From Mucilaginibacter jinjuensis (GTDB taxonomy: Bacteria; Bacteroidota; Bacteroidia; Sphingobacteriales; Sphingobacteriaceae): 64,000 nucleotides of DNA. The notes beneath the pieces are model-generated. The model did no database searches. It worked only from the letters and a program-made list of their open reading frames with translations, and was not told the DNA's origin. A program made the position numbers and the translations under genes. Location: contig NZ_CP117167.1 of the NCBI RefSeq assembly GCF_028596025.1, positions 4,030,001 through 4,094,000 on the forward strand, read 5' to 3'. Positions 41,866 through 51,750 of the stretch are shown piece after piece (the stretch's first letter is position 1; the number at the start of each line of letters is the position of its first letter).

Positions 41866-42634
41866 GAAGGTAAAAAAAGAGCTTACTGTTGATCAGAAGA
41901 TTAACCGGCGTAACTTTATATCATTCGCTACCTTTTTTGTTGCAGGCAGTACGGCTGTAGGTGGCTGGAAATGGCTCTACAATTCTCCCCTGGAAAAAAC
42001 AGAAATTACAGGCGGAGCGCATAAACCTTTACGAAGGGCATTGAATAAAACAGAGCTATTTTTCCGAAACTTCTTTAGCAATAACCACGAGGTAAAAACC
42101 TATCCTAAATCAATGGCTGTTAAGCAAATAAGGGTAAACAGCGATGTGGGTATTAACGATGAAGGCTTTAAACCAGATTTATGGCAGTTGAATGTAATAA
42201 CAGGCCTTAACCAGGCGCTCAAAATAAGTATTGACGAAATTAAAGCGTTGCCCAAAACAGAGATCATTTATGATTTTAAATGTGTGGAAGGCTGGGACCA
42301 GATCCAGCATTGGGCGGGATTACGTTTTGTAGATTTCGTCGAGCATTTTAAGCTGACCGAGCTTGCCAAAAAACAATATATAGGCATGGAGACCCCTAAT
42401 GGCGAATACTACATCGGGTTAGACCGTGAAAGCGCCCTGCACCCTCAAACCATCCTGGCTTATGAGATGAACGACCAGCCTATCAGTCTTGAACATGGTG
42501 CGCCCCTGCGGTTAATTATCCCGGTAAAATATGGCATCAAAAACCTGAAACGTATAGGCACCATCAGCTTCAGCGACAAACGCCCGCGCGATTACTGGGC
42601 CGAGTTGGGATACGATTATTACTCAGGATTATAG
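41849..42634 (+). CDS. MsrP/YedY-like molybdopterin oxidoreductase (sulfite oxidase fold)
   Basis: This 261-residue sulfite-oxidase-fold enzyme has a twin-arginine-like N-terminus (NRRNFISFATFFVAG) and the molybdenum-cofactor Cys145 in DFKCVEGWDQIQHWAG, which resembles the CVEAW motif of MsrP. GAPLRLIIPVKYGIKNLKRI and DYWAELGYD complete the fold. MsrP reduces periplasmic methionine sulfoxide. Length is a little shorter than MsrP (about 330 with the signal). It shares an operon with cytochrome b and DUF1223 under ECF control. Methionine-sulfoxide activity is an inference from motif and context. Confidence 0.87.
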   Translation: MNLKNKKVKKELTVDQKINRRNFISFATFFVAGSTAVGGWKWLYNSPLEKTEITGGAHKPLRRALNKTELFFRNFFSNNHEVKTYPKSMAVKQIRVNSDVGINDEGFKPDLWQLNVITGLNQALKISIDEIKALPKTEIIYDFKCVEGWDQIQHWAGLRFVDFVEHFKLTELAKKQYIGMETPNGEYYIGLDRESALHPQTILAYEMNDQPISLEHGAPLRLIIPVKYGIKNLKRIGTISFSDKRPRDYWAELGYDYYSGL

Positions 42635-42635
42635 T

Positions 42636-45600
42636 TTAACTAATCAGGTTCAACAAATCATCTTTATTGAGCGATTTAACAAATGAACCATCGGTACGGA
42701 TCAGATCATTCGCCAGGTCTTTTTTAGATTGCTGTAGTATCATGATCTTTTCTTCGACCGTACCCGGACAAATTAGCCGGATAGCAACAATGTGCTTGGT
42801 TTGGCCTATACGGTGACAGCGGTCAATGGCCTGGTTCTCAACAGCCGGGTTCCACCAGGGATCAACGAGGTAAACATAGTCGGCCTCGGTAAGGTTGAGT
42901 CCGGTTCCCCCTGCTTTGAGGCTGATGAGGAATACGCGGACATCGGGATTGTTTTGAAACTCATTAACCGCGGCTTCGCGGTTACGGGTTTGGCCGGTTA
43001 GGTAAGTATGGCCTATCCCCCTGCCCTGTAGTTCTTTCCTGATCAAATCGAGCATGCCTACGAATTGCGAGAACACCAGTATTTTATGCTGAGGTTCTTT
43101 ACTCTCGATCTGCTCAATCAAGGTATCAATTTTGGCTGACTGGTTACCCGGCAACTTATCCCCATTTAACAACAATGGTGAATCGCAGATCTGCCGTAAT
43201 TTGGTTAAACCCTTCAGCACATTAATCGAACTCTTTTTTAGCTGATCGTTATTGGTTGCCGAAATATAATCGCGGAACTCACGTTCATACGCATCATAAA
43301 TATTCCGCTGCTCGGCTTTCATTTCACAGTGCAATACCATTTCGGTTTTCTCGGGTAGTTCGGTAGCAACCTGTTGCTTGGTGCGGCGCAGAATAAACGG
43401 ACGAATCTTGTTCTGCAATTCAATAGCCCGCTTGCTGTACTTAAACTGATCAATCGGTATGGCATAAATCTCTTTGAAATACTGCTTGCTCCCCAGCAAT
43501 CCCGGGCAGGCAAAAGAGAGCTGGCCATATAGATCGAAGGTATTATTCTCGATCGGTGTACCCGTAATGGCAATCTTGTTACGCGATTTCAGCAATCGAA
43601 CAGATTTATACCGTTGCGATTCCGGGTTCTTGATATTCTGCGACTCATCTAAGAAAACGTAGTTAAACTCATAATCTTTAATGAAATTAATATCTGATAA
43701 CAGCGTACCGTACGAGGTTAGGATGATCTCGTATTGGTCGAACCCTTTGGTGCTCTTAACCCTATCTGCACCATAAATGGTATGGATGCGGATGGTTGGC
43801 GCAAATTTAGCTACCTCCTGCTGCCAGTTAAATATGAGCGAAGTTGGCACCACAAGCAAATTGGTGTTTTGCTTTACCCGCTCGCGCTGCGATAAAATAA
43901 AAGCAATGATCTGGATCGATTTGCCCAAGCCCATATCATCGGCTAATACCCCGCCAAAATTAAACTCATCTAAAAAGTTAAGCCAGTTTAATCCCGCTTG
44001 CTGGTAGTGACGAAGCGTTGCATTTAACTCTGCAGGTACCTGTACTTCTTTAATGCTATCAAAGCCATTTACTCTTTTACGATAAGTATTGAGCTCCTGC
44101 TTTACACCTTCGTCCAGCATTTCCTCATCGTACAACTCCTCAATGGTTGCAAAGTTTACTTTTGGGATTTGAATTGTATCGTCATCAGCAATTTCGCCCG
44201 AACTAAAGTAATCGGCAAATTTGTCCAGCCATTCTGCCGGGATAATACCCAGGCTGCCATCATCCAACTGTACATAGCGGCTCTTGTTTTTAACTGCTTT
44301 GTGTACATGTTTAAGCAAAGCTTTCTTTTTACCGAAACGTACATCAACCAGGGCATTAAACCAGTTGATGCCGCTCAATATTTTAATAGTGATCTTTACC
44401 TTATTGGGGTTAAGCTTGTTACCTTCCAGTTCATTAAAGCCTAGTACGGTAATATCGTGGCGCTGCCAGTCTTCAAACACATTTAAAAACCATTCTTCGT
44501 CCAGGAAATATTTTTTGTGGAGGTAGAAATAATGCAGATCGTTATCCAGCTGCTCGGCAAAATAAGGATGCTGCCGGGTAAGCAGGGCTGTAAAATCGGC
44601 CTCTTCATAATCTTTGCGTGGCACTACAAACTCTTTCCCTTTTTCATCCACCGCATAAATAAGCCTGCGGGTGCGGGTAGAGATCTCCATTTCACCATAA
44701 CGCATTACAGGGATAATCATCACATGGTTGCCAAAATCCGACAGGTAGATGATCTTCTCTGTATCCTCGTAAAACCTCTGCTGTTTCAACTGCGCAGGGG
44801 TGGCCGGTTTAATGTACTGGTAGTCGACGGTAATTTTATCTTCCAGCTTACTCAGCCAAAGTGATTTAAACTCATTGAATTTACTGGCGTGGATCAGCAG
44901 GTTACCCGGTCTCTTTTTTAGTAATTCGATAATGTTTAGCACCTGCAGGTTGTCCACCAGGTAAAGGTTACCCAGAATTGTATCTATAAAATAGGTGTAT
45001 ACCACAGCAAAGTCTTTGGGCCTAAAAACTTTTCCCTCGATATTAATGCCCCCCGACACCTCAAAAAATTGATCTTGTTGGGTAACTGTTAACTTAAGGC
45101 CATCATGGGGCAAAACCTGTACTCTTATCCGATCAACAGAAGCCGAAGTTATCTTATCAGACATTGCGGGCCAGTGCCTATAAAATTCATACCCTAATGG
45201 GTTTTTAACTATGGCCCTCAAAGCAATTAGGTCGGCCTCTGATTTTTTTGCATTAAGGTGGTTTTGAAACTTACTAATCCCAGTATAAAACTTCATTTGC
45301 TGGGTGTCCTCCGTTTTCCAGACAAAATCAAGTGGCGATATTGGGGTTGTAGGGTTCTTAATCTTCCCTTCTTTAGTAGTTTGGGCTTCGTATAATTCTA
45401 TAAATAGGTACTTATAATATTTATGCTCTTTTAACACTAAAAAAACCTTTTTGCCTTCCTCTGCTGTGGGTAAAATAAAAGGTTCTGCAACTGGTGTGAT
45501 CAATTCATTTAAAGCATGCAGGCTCTCTCGTGTAACCGGCATTAATGACGATTGCCTTGGTGCAATAACAAGTTTTTTATTGTCGAATTCGATTTTAAAA

Positions 45601-46031
45601 AAACTATCCAGATCCGGTTCGTGCTGCAGGCCGTAATCAGCTGCAAATTTCTGGAGTTTTTCGCGCCGGTATTTTTCGTCAAAAAATATGCGAAGCTCAT
45701 CACGCTTAACTATAGCATTCAATACCAAAGCCTGGTGCTCGCATAAGCGGCCCTCTTCTGCATGGCAGGCACAGGAGAGCGATATAAAGCCATCCTGCTG
45801 AGAAACGGTTACATGCGGGAAGGCGAAAGTGCTGTATTGTTTGATGAAAACACCATAACCAATCCCCAGTTTAACAGGCATTACATATTGATAAGCTTTG
45901 CCATCAGTGTAAATATCGGCGGGTGCATGCTGTGCAATAATAGCTTCAGAAAGGGTTTCAATGGTAACCCCTTCAAATATTACGCTATGGTTTTCGGCCG
46001 TATCACCCTGATCACTAATTATCTTAATCAC
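42636..46031 (-). CDS. SWIM-domain SNF2-family DEAD/DEAH helicase-like ATPase
   Basis: This 1131-residue protein starts with a SWIM zinc finger (CxC-x7-CxH: Cys87, Cys89, Cys97, His99). A long middle region follows, then the SNF2 ATPase: DDMGLGKSIQIIAF (Walker A) and FLDESQNIKNPESQR (motif II, DESQ), ITGTPIENNTFDLYGQL, and C-terminal motifs LISLKAGGTGLNLTEADYVYLVDPWWNPAVE (ends given), DRCHRIGQTK. It is a chromatin-remodeller-type DNA translocase found widely in Bacteroidota; its role is uncertain (DNA repair or defence has been suggested for relatives). It is convergent with the MsrP-like gene, one base apart. Confidence 0.92.
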   Translation of the reverse strand: MIKIISDQGDTAENHSVIFEGVTIETLSEAIIAQHAPADIYTDGKAYQYVMPVKLGIGYGVFIKQYSTFAFPHVTVSQQDGFISLSCACHAEEGRLCEHQALVLNAIVKRDELRIFFDEKYRREKLQKFAADYGLQHEPDLDSFFKIEFDNKKLVIAPRQSSLMPVTRESLHALNELITPVAEPFILPTAEEGKKVFLVLKEHKYYKYLFIELYEAQTTKEGKIKNPTTPISPLDFVWKTEDTQQMKFYTGISKFQNHLNAKKSEADLIALRAIVKNPLGYEFYRHWPAMSDKITSASVDRIRVQVLPHDGLKLTVTQQDQFFEVSGGINIEGKVFRPKDFAVVYTYFIDTILGNLYLVDNLQVLNIIELLKKRPGNLLIHASKFNEFKSLWLSKLEDKITVDYQYIKPATPAQLKQQRFYEDTEKIIYLSDFGNHVMIIPVMRYGEMEISTRTRRLIYAVDEKGKEFVVPRKDYEEADFTALLTRQHPYFAEQLDNDLHYFYLHKKYFLDEEWFLNVFEDWQRHDITVLGFNELEGNKLNPNKVKITIKILSGINWFNALVDVRFGKKKALLKHVHKAVKNKSRYVQLDDGSLGIIPAEWLDKFADYFSSGEIADDDTIQIPKVNFATIEELYDEEMLDEGVKQELNTYRKRVNGFDSIKEVQVPAELNATLRHYQQAGLNWLNFLDEFNFGGVLADDMGLGKSIQIIAFILSQRERVKQNTNLLVVPTSLIFNWQQEVAKFAPTIRIHTIYGADRVKSTKGFDQYEIILTSYGTLLSDINFIKDYEFNYVFLDESQNIKNPESQRYKSVRLLKSRNKIAITGTPIENNTFDLYGQLSFACPGLLGSKQYFKEIYAIPIDQFKYSKRAIELQNKIRPFILRRTKQQVATELPEKTEMVLHCEMKAEQRNIYDAYEREFRDYISATNNDQLKKSSINVLKGLTKLRQICDSPLLLNGDKLPGNQSAKIDTLIEQIESKEPQHKILVFSQFVGMLDLIRKELQGRGIGHTYLTGQTRNREAAVNEFQNNPDVRVFLISLKAGGTGLNLTEADYVYLVDPWWNPAVENQAIDRCHRIGQTKHIVAIRLICPGTVEEKIMILQQSKKDLANDLIRTDGSFVKSLNKDDLLNLIS

Positions 46032-46175
46032 TACACTGCTTGTTTATGGAACAGCTATAAATATCAAAACTAATTTAACATATAGCCAACAAAAAACTTT
46101 TTTAAACCACCAATTAAAAATGCTTTAAACCTTCGGCGGGTATTAATTGTCATACCAATAACAACTAATATAACT

Positions 46176-46481
46176 ATGAAAAATACAGCAAAAGCATTAA
46201 TTATTGCAGGCATGATGTCATTAGCGGCATCAAGCACATTTGCACAGGTAATAGTACGTGTGCGCCCCGAAAGACCACATGAAACCGTAGTAGTGCGCCG
46301 CGGACCAGCCCCATCGCCAAGACATGTTTGGGTTGATGAAGACTGGACCGAACGTGATGGCCGCTACGTATGGCATGGTGGTTATTGGGCAGCTCCTCCA
46401 CGCCCCGGAGTAGCTTACGTACCCGGACACTGGAGAGACACCCGCCACGGCTATGTATGGGTAGCCGGCCACTGGAGATAA
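46176..46481 (+). CDS. WXXGXW/YXWGXW-repeat secreted protein
   Basis: This 101-residue protein has a signal peptide (1-23, TFA-QVI) and a C-terminal Trp/Tyr/Gly/His-rich repeat: RYVWHGGYWAAPPRPG, YVPGHWRDTRHGYVWVAGHWR. This YXWGXW type (BcpO-related family) is of unknown function and usually periplasmic or outer-membrane. It is a single gene ended by a 26-bp palindrome. Confidence 0.82.
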   Translation: MKNTAKALIIAGMMSLAASSTFAQVIVRVRPERPHETVVVRRGPAPSPRHVWVDEDWTERDGRYVWHGGYWAAPPRPGVAYVPGHWRDTRHGYVWVAGHWR

Positions 46482-46488
46482 CAATTAG

Positions 46489-46514
46489 ATAAAAGCACCT
46501 TAAGGTGCTTTTAT
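46489..46514 (+). terminator. Palindromic terminator after WXXGXW gene
   Basis: A perfect 26-base palindrome with core AAAAGCACCTTAAGGTGCTTTT lies eight bases past the stop codon. Confidence 0.85.
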
Positions 46515-46975
46515 TGTTTATGGGATATTTACAACCTATAGCACTATAGGCAAACTCCCTCAAAATAATATCCGTAATTAGGTTAATATCCTACAATTAA
46601 ACTAATTATCATTGATTAAACTTTATGATTTACCCAAGGCAAAAAAAGCAAATATTACCTACATAGCACAGAAAACACTCTTTTATTAGTGCTAAACACC
46701 CTGATAGTACGACTGTATTATATTAACATTACAGGTATAAAATTCTTACAAATTTAGGTGCTTTAATATTTGCTGCTGTGATAGCAATATATTACTTTTA
46801 TAAACGCTCCTGTTATATTGCAGTTATAATACCTTTTTTAGTACCATATTTTAGCCCATCCTGTGCCCGGCGAAAATCTTTTACTCGCCACATATTTTAA
46901 TTAATAAAGCACAATATCTGTTGATTTGTAACAACAGGTTATGCCCATCTTATTAGTTTATTTGACCATAGACCC
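46515..46975. other. AT-rich intergenic region
   Basis: About 460 bases with no convincing ORF, hairpin or known motif. TTTG at 46925-46928 and TTTATTTG at 46957-46964 could be promoter parts for cheR but the spacing (28) is wrong. Confidence 0.4.
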
Positions 46976-48349
46976 ATGTCAGAAAAGACGAAAAAACAGC
47001 AAGAGCGTATTGCGGAGCATTCTACAAACCAGATGCAGACATTTGTAAGGTCTGCTGGTTTAATAAATGCACCCAACTCCAGTGATACCACACCGCCGGA
47101 GAAAGAAACGACTAAAATTATTCGGTATATTAAATTCTCAGATTTATCTGGGGATACATTAGATCTGTTAGATTCAGAGCAGCGTAATACGCATGGTATG
47201 CAACAAGTTTTATTGTGGCTACTGGCACATTCGGGGCACGATTTTACCGGCTATAAAAAAAGTACAATAGCCAGTCGTATTAATCGCAGGCTTGCATTTC
47301 ATAAACACCTCAGTTATACAGAATACGTCGCCTATCTGCAACATAACCCTGCCGAAACAGATATTTTATTTAATGAATTACTTATTGGGGTTACCCGATT
47401 TTTCAGGGACGCGTATGCTTTCGATTCACTAAAGATAAAGTTGATCAGCCTTTTTAAATCAAAAAAAGATAAAGAGGCTATACGCATTTGGGTTAGCGGT
47501 TGCTCAACCGGCCAGGAAGCATATTCTATCGCCATGCTGGTTACAGAATGCCTCGAGAAGCTAAAAATGAACCTAAAAGTGCAAATATTTGCTACCGATT
47601 TAAGCGCCGTAGCTATTGAATATGCACGCCACGGTATTTATTACGATAATGCAATTGCCGACCTGAGTGAGCGCCGCATCAGGAAATTTTTTGTAAAACA
47701 GGATAATGGCTACCAGGTAATTAAAGAGTTACGTAATATGATTACGTTTTCGCGGCACGATTTAATTAAAGATGCGCCTTTTACCCGCCTCGACCTGCTT
47801 TGCTGCCGTAATGTAATGATCTACTTTACGGCCGAGCTTCAAAAGAAAATTGTACCGATAATGCATTACGCGCTTAATAATGGCGGGCTGATATTTACCG
47901 GTATGGCCGAAAACATAAGCGGCCTTGCAGAGTTGTTTGTACCTGTTGATGAAAAATGGAAGATATTTGAACGCAGGGACAATGAAGTTAAACCCGATTT
48001 AAAACCTGTTACTGAGAGTAAACAGCAAAAAACAAGTACAGAAAAAGCTTCAGCACAGCTTCAGTATAGCCACATCAAATACCTGCAGGAAAAATTTGCC
48101 GATACCCAGCAACAATTAATAATGGCCACTAAGCAAATGGATAGTTTGCTTGTCGAAATAAAACTGGTCAATAAAAAACATAATACCAAAACAGCCTTAA
48201 TACCCAACTACCCCACCCCGCAGGAGCTAGAGCAGTTAAACAGTAACATTAAGAGTTTACTTGATGCTACAACCAAAGATATCCTGCTTTTACATAAACA
48301 ATTAGAGGATTTAAGGTTTGAAAGAGAAAAAATACTTACAACAGGATAA
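46976..48349 (+). CDS. CheR-type protein-glutamate methyltransferase with C-terminal coiled coil
   Basis: This 457-residue protein has an N-terminal region of unclear nature (1-74), the CheR helical domain (about 75-135, GYKKSTIASRINRRL), the SAM-binding domain with WVSGCSTGQEAYSIAM (172-187), FATDLSAVAIEYARHGIY, RLDLLCCRNVMIYF and GLIFTGMAENISG, and a C-terminal coiled coil (about 355-455). In large Bacteroidota sensor proteins CheB, CheR and PAS kinase units are often fused; here CheR stands alone and overlaps the following histidine kinase by 32 bases. No MCP or CheB gene is nearby, so it may methylate a non-chemotaxis receptor. Confidence 0.88.
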   Translation: MSEKTKKQQERIAEHSTNQMQTFVRSAGLINAPNSSDTTPPEKETTKIIRYIKFSDLSGDTLDLLDSEQRNTHGMQQVLLWLLAHSGHDFTGYKKSTIASRINRRLAFHKHLSYTEYVAYLQHNPAETDILFNELLIGVTRFFRDAYAFDSLKIKLISLFKSKKDKEAIRIWVSGCSTGQEAYSIAMLVTECLEKLKMNLKVQIFATDLSAVAIEYARHGIYYDNAIADLSERRIRKFFVKQDNGYQVIKELRNMITFSRHDLIKDAPFTRLDLLCCRNVMIYFTAELQKKIVPIMHYALNNGGLIFTGMAENISGLAELFVPVDEKWKIFERRDNEVKPDLKPVTESKQQKTSTEKASAQLQYSHIKYLQEKFADTQQQLIMATKQMDSLLVEIKLVNKKHNTKTALIPNYPTPQELEQLNSNIKSLLDATTKDILLLHKQLEDLRFEREKILTTG

Positions 48350-49901
48350 CTCTATACTGAATAAGCTACGTACGGATGCCGAAAAAATATTAAGCAAAGG
48401 CATTACCAAAGCCGGTGCTGGTAAAGATGATGCGCAATTACAGGAACTGAAATTAAATATAGCTGACCTGGAACAACATAACCGGCAGTTATATTTTGAT
48501 AGTAATGCATTACAACAGCAACTGGCAAAGCTTACTAATATTTATGACCTTGCGCCTATTGGCTATTTTATATTAGATAAGGCCGGTATTATTGTAGAAG
48601 TAAATACCATTGGAACAGGCCTGCTTGATGGTGGCAAGGCAGAGCTCATCAATCATAAATTAAAAAACTTTATTACCGCAGATTGTGGTGGCGTATACCA
48701 GCAATTTTTAAGAAAAATGCTGCATACACGTGCAAGGCAAACCTGCCAGTTAAAAATAGTTTCTAAAACCGGCCGCGAGTTTCATGCACAATTAGAGGGC
48801 ATTACCATTTATACCGCTGCTAACGCACAACTACATTGCTACATTGCAATTGTTGATACCACAGAACGTATACAGGCCGAACATCATTTAGCCGAAACCA
48901 AAGACCGCCTGGAATTGGCAATGGAAGCTGCTGCAGCTGGTACCTGGGAGCTCGACCTCGAAACCATGGCATTTTACCTGCACGAGTTTAACTATCGCCT
49001 GTGTGCTGTAAAGGATAGTAACTTTGATGGCCATTACGAGAGTTTCATAAGCCTGGTACATCCAGACGACCAGGTAATGGTTGATCAGAAATTTAGAACG
49101 GCGGTAAAAACGGGTAAAGAGGTTGACCTGGTATGCCGCTTTATTAATACGGATCGAAAACTCTGTTACGCGGGTATCCGCGGGCATGTGATGAATGGGC
49201 TTGATCACAATAAACGGCTCATTGGTATCCTGATGGATATTACGGAGAAAAAGCTGATGGAAGAAGAGGCCGCCCAGCTTAAAAAAGATCAGCAAAAAAA
49301 CATTGCAACGGCTGCACTTACCGCCGGCGAAAACGAACGCAAACGCATTAGCGAAGCATTGCATGATAGTGTGAGCCAGTTATTATATGGCATAAAATTA
49401 CAGCTCGACCAGTTACAGCCTACGGATGCTATCAGCCACATTTATGAATTACTGGATACGGCAGTTAAAGAAACGCGTGATATTTCTTTTGCATTGGCGC
49501 CATCCATATTAACCGATTTCGGCTTGCCTACCACCATTACCGAATTAGCACACAGGTTATCAACCCCTCAATTGCAAATCAACACCCAGATTAAAGGATT
49601 TACTGAACGATTAGACTTATTTCTCGAATCGTGCATATTCCGTATTATCCAGGAGCTCATTAATAACTGCATGAAACACTCAGGAGCAAGTCTTATAGAT
49701 CTGTGCATCTGCAAATGCGATACGATAGAAATTGTATTAACAGATAACGGCAAAGGGTTTAACGCCAGGCAGCAGGAAAGCAAACCGACAGGCTCGGGTT
49801 TCAGTAGTATAAAGAATCGCTTAGGTTTGTACAACGGCACACTCGATATTCAATCTGCACCAGGCAAAGGCACAACAGTGAAAATCAATTTGTCGATTTG
49901 A
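48318..49901 (+). CDS. PAS histidine kinase (HisKA_3 type)
   Basis: This 527-residue sensor has a coiled-coil start, two PAS domains (about 73-183 and 195-310), a HisKA_3 phosphoacceptor with EALHDSVSQLLYGIK (His349) and HATPase motifs ELINNCMKHSGAS, VLTDNGKGF and GSGFSSIKNRLGL. No transmembrane helices are seen, so it is cytosolic. The frame opens at TTG 48318; there is no in-frame ATG before the coiled coil, so start and independence from CheR are uncertain. A partner LuxR-type response regulator is not encoded in the window. Confidence 0.88.
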   Translation: MKEKKYLQQDNSILNKLRTDAEKILSKGITKAGAGKDDAQLQELKLNIADLEQHNRQLYFDSNALQQQLAKLTNIYDLAPIGYFILDKAGIIVEVNTIGTGLLDGGKAELINHKLKNFITADCGGVYQQFLRKMLHTRARQTCQLKIVSKTGREFHAQLEGITIYTAANAQLHCYIAIVDTTERIQAEHHLAETKDRLELAMEAAAAGTWELDLETMAFYLHEFNYRLCAVKDSNFDGHYESFISLVHPDDQVMVDQKFRTAVKTGKEVDLVCRFINTDRKLCYAGIRGHVMNGLDHNKRLIGILMDITEKKLMEEEAAQLKKDQQKNIATAALTAGENERKRISEALHDSVSQLLYGIKLQLDQLQPTDAISHIYELLDTAVKETRDISFALAPSILTDFGLPTTITELAHRLSTPQLQINTQIKGFTERLDLFLESCIFRIIQELINNCMKHSGASLIDLCICKCDTIEIVLTDNGKGFNARQQESKPTGSGFSSIKNRLGLYNGTLDIQSAPGKGTTVKINLSI

Positions 49902-50036
49902 GTTCAATTTGACAATTAGCTAATTCGGCAATTTGTCAATGGCCTTTATTATCCAATTAATGAATACACAAATTAGCATTACTGTGTTTTAATTGACAAA
50001 TTGCCGAATTAGCTAATCGACAAATTATAGTAATTT
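49877..50036. repeat. AT-rich inverted repeat, AATTTGTCAATT family, copy 3
   Basis: ATTAGCTAATTCGGCAATTTG (first ~20 bases of the 26-base left arm, 49915-49940) is perfectly complementary to the right arm near 50004-50031. The element fills the gap between the histidine kinase and the next GT gene and overlaps the last coding bases of the kinase. Confidence 0.75.
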
Positions 50037-50062
50037 AGCAGGCTTAAACCCATTAATACAAA

Positions 50063-50989
50063 ATGCCCAAAGCTGTTGCTGTAATATTAGTGAACTGGAA
50101 TACGCCTGCATTTACGGCTAATTGTATCCGGTCATTAATTGAATATTGTGATAACGGGCTTTTTGATATTATAGTGGTTGACAATGGATCGACCGATAAC
50201 TCCTTACAGATTCTTAGTGCAAAATTCCCCAAATTAACTTATATTGATAATAAAGAGAATTTAGGCTTCGCCGAAGGCAATAACCGCGGGTTACAGCAAA
50301 GTATTAATGCAGGTTATGAATACTCGCTGGTAATTAATACAGATACTTTAGTTGATGAAGATATTGTTACTGCTTTAACCACTCACCTCAATAACCATTC
50401 TCAGGCAGCAGCAGTACAGCCGGCTATTTTCTGGATGCATAACCGTACCAAACTATGGAACGGTCCATGTGGCTTTAACGCTTTGCTGGGTATTACTTAC
50501 TCTAAAACCCAGGATAGCATTCAAAAACTTACCTCTTATCAAAAAGTAGAATGGGTAACGGGTTGTTGTATCCTCATCAGAAACAGTGCTCTTAAAAAAG
50601 CCGGAATGTTTAATAAGCAGTTCTTTCTGTATTACGAGGATGTGGAGCTCTCGTATCGTTTACGGAGCCACGGGTATGAAGTTCATTATTTGCCCACAAA
50701 TAAAATGTATCATGAGGCTGGTATTTCGGGTAAATCGAGCACAAAAAATGCCGAGGGTTTTCTGAACCCATTCATCCATTATTACACCAGTAGAAACCAC
50801 CTCTGGTTTTTGAGAAAATATGGCAAGCCTGTTTTTTATCCTGTTAACTTAATTTACAATACCGGTTATTACCTGGCAGTACTTACCTATTTAAAATTGC
50901 GCGGCCGAAACAAAAAGGTATCTCTTTTATTAAAAGGAATAAAGGAAGGGCTGTTTACGCCACGAAGCGTAATTTGGCCTAATAACTAA
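50063..50989 (+). CDS. Family 2 glycosyltransferase (rhamnosyltransferase-like)
   Basis: This 308-residue GT2 has VAVILVNWNTPAFTANC, VVDNGSTDNSLQI, NLGFAEGNNRGLQ, VINTDTLVDED (DxD) and FFLYYEDVELSYRLRSHG (ED). It is the same broad subgroup as the gene at 13253. It starts the second EPS region and is followed by an acetyltransferase. The sugar is unknown. Confidence 0.87.
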   Translation: MPKAVAVILVNWNTPAFTANCIRSLIEYCDNGLFDIIVVDNGSTDNSLQILSAKFPKLTYIDNKENLGFAEGNNRGLQQSINAGYEYSLVINTDTLVDEDIVTALTTHLNNHSQAAAVQPAIFWMHNRTKLWNGPCGFNALLGITYSKTQDSIQKLTSYQKVEWVTGCCILIRNSALKKAGMFNKQFFLYYEDVELSYRLRSHGYEVHYLPTNKMYHEAGISGKSSTKNAEGFLNPFIHYYTSRNHLWFLRKYGKPVFYPVNLIYNTGYYLAVLTYLKLRGRNKKVSLLLKGIKEGLFTPRSVIWPNN

Positions 50990-51051
50990 AGCGAGCTATA
51001 TTTAACCATGTTTATTTCCCAATCATACTTCCGTTTTCTTTTATTGGCCCC

Positions 51052-51750
51052 ATGATCATTGAGAATATCATCAGAAAATTAAAAGGCAACCCAGATTATA
51101 AATGGGACAGCACCTATTCTGTGCGTGATTTGGCTGTGGTGAGTACGATCAGGGCTGTACAGGTTATCAGGGGGTTATGGCTGAGGATCTTCTTCAAAAA
51201 AGCATCGGGTTTATTATTTATCGGCAGCCGGGTAAAAGTGCGCCATGCCTACCAGATCACTGCGGGCAAAAACCTGATACTGGAAGATAATGTAAGCGTA
51301 AATGCCCTGTCATTCGATGGCATTCAATTTGGCGATCATGTTTCTATCGGTCGTAATTCCACTTTATTCGGTACCGGCATTATCTCTAACAAAGGTAAAG
51401 GGATTAAAATAGGCAACCGTACCGGCATTAACACAGGCGCTTACCTTGCCGGACAAGGCGGCATAACCATTGGCGACGATGTAATTACAGGGCCTAACCT
51501 GCAAATTTTTTCAGAGAACCATGTGTTTGCCGATCTTAATCAAATTATTAAAGAACAACCGTTAACCCGCATTGGCGTAACCGTTGGCAACAACTGCTGG
51601 ATTGGCGGCGGGGTAACCATACTGGATGGTGTAACCATTGGCGATGGCTGTGTAATAGCTGCAAGCAGCGTGGTAACTAAATCTGTACCTGCTAACTCTA
51701 TAGTGGCGGGCGTGCCGGCCAAAGTAATACGTAACCGGGCAGATGGCTAA
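51052..51750 (+). CDS. Hexapeptide-repeat acyltransferase
   Basis: This 232-residue left-handed beta-helix acyltransferase has hexapeptide turns in FGDHVSIGRNSTLFGTGIIS, IGNRTGINTGAYLAGQGGITIGDDVI and VGNNCWIGGGVTILDGVTIGDGCVIAASSVVTKSVPANSIVAGVPAKVI (ends given), and ENHVF as the likely His position. It probably acetylates an EPS sugar. It overlaps the next GT gene by 8 bases, which indicates translational coupling. Confidence 0.9.
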   Translation: MIIENIIRKLKGNPDYKWDSTYSVRDLAVVSTIRAVQVIRGLWLRIFFKKASGLLFIGSRVKVRHAYQITAGKNLILEDNVSVNALSFDGIQFGDHVSIGRNSTLFGTGIISNKGKGIKIGNRTGINTGAYLAGQGGITIGDDVITGPNLQIFSENHVFADLNQIIKEQPLTRIGVTVGNNCWIGGGVTILDGVTIGDGCVIAASSVVTKSVPANSIVAGVPAKVIRNRADG

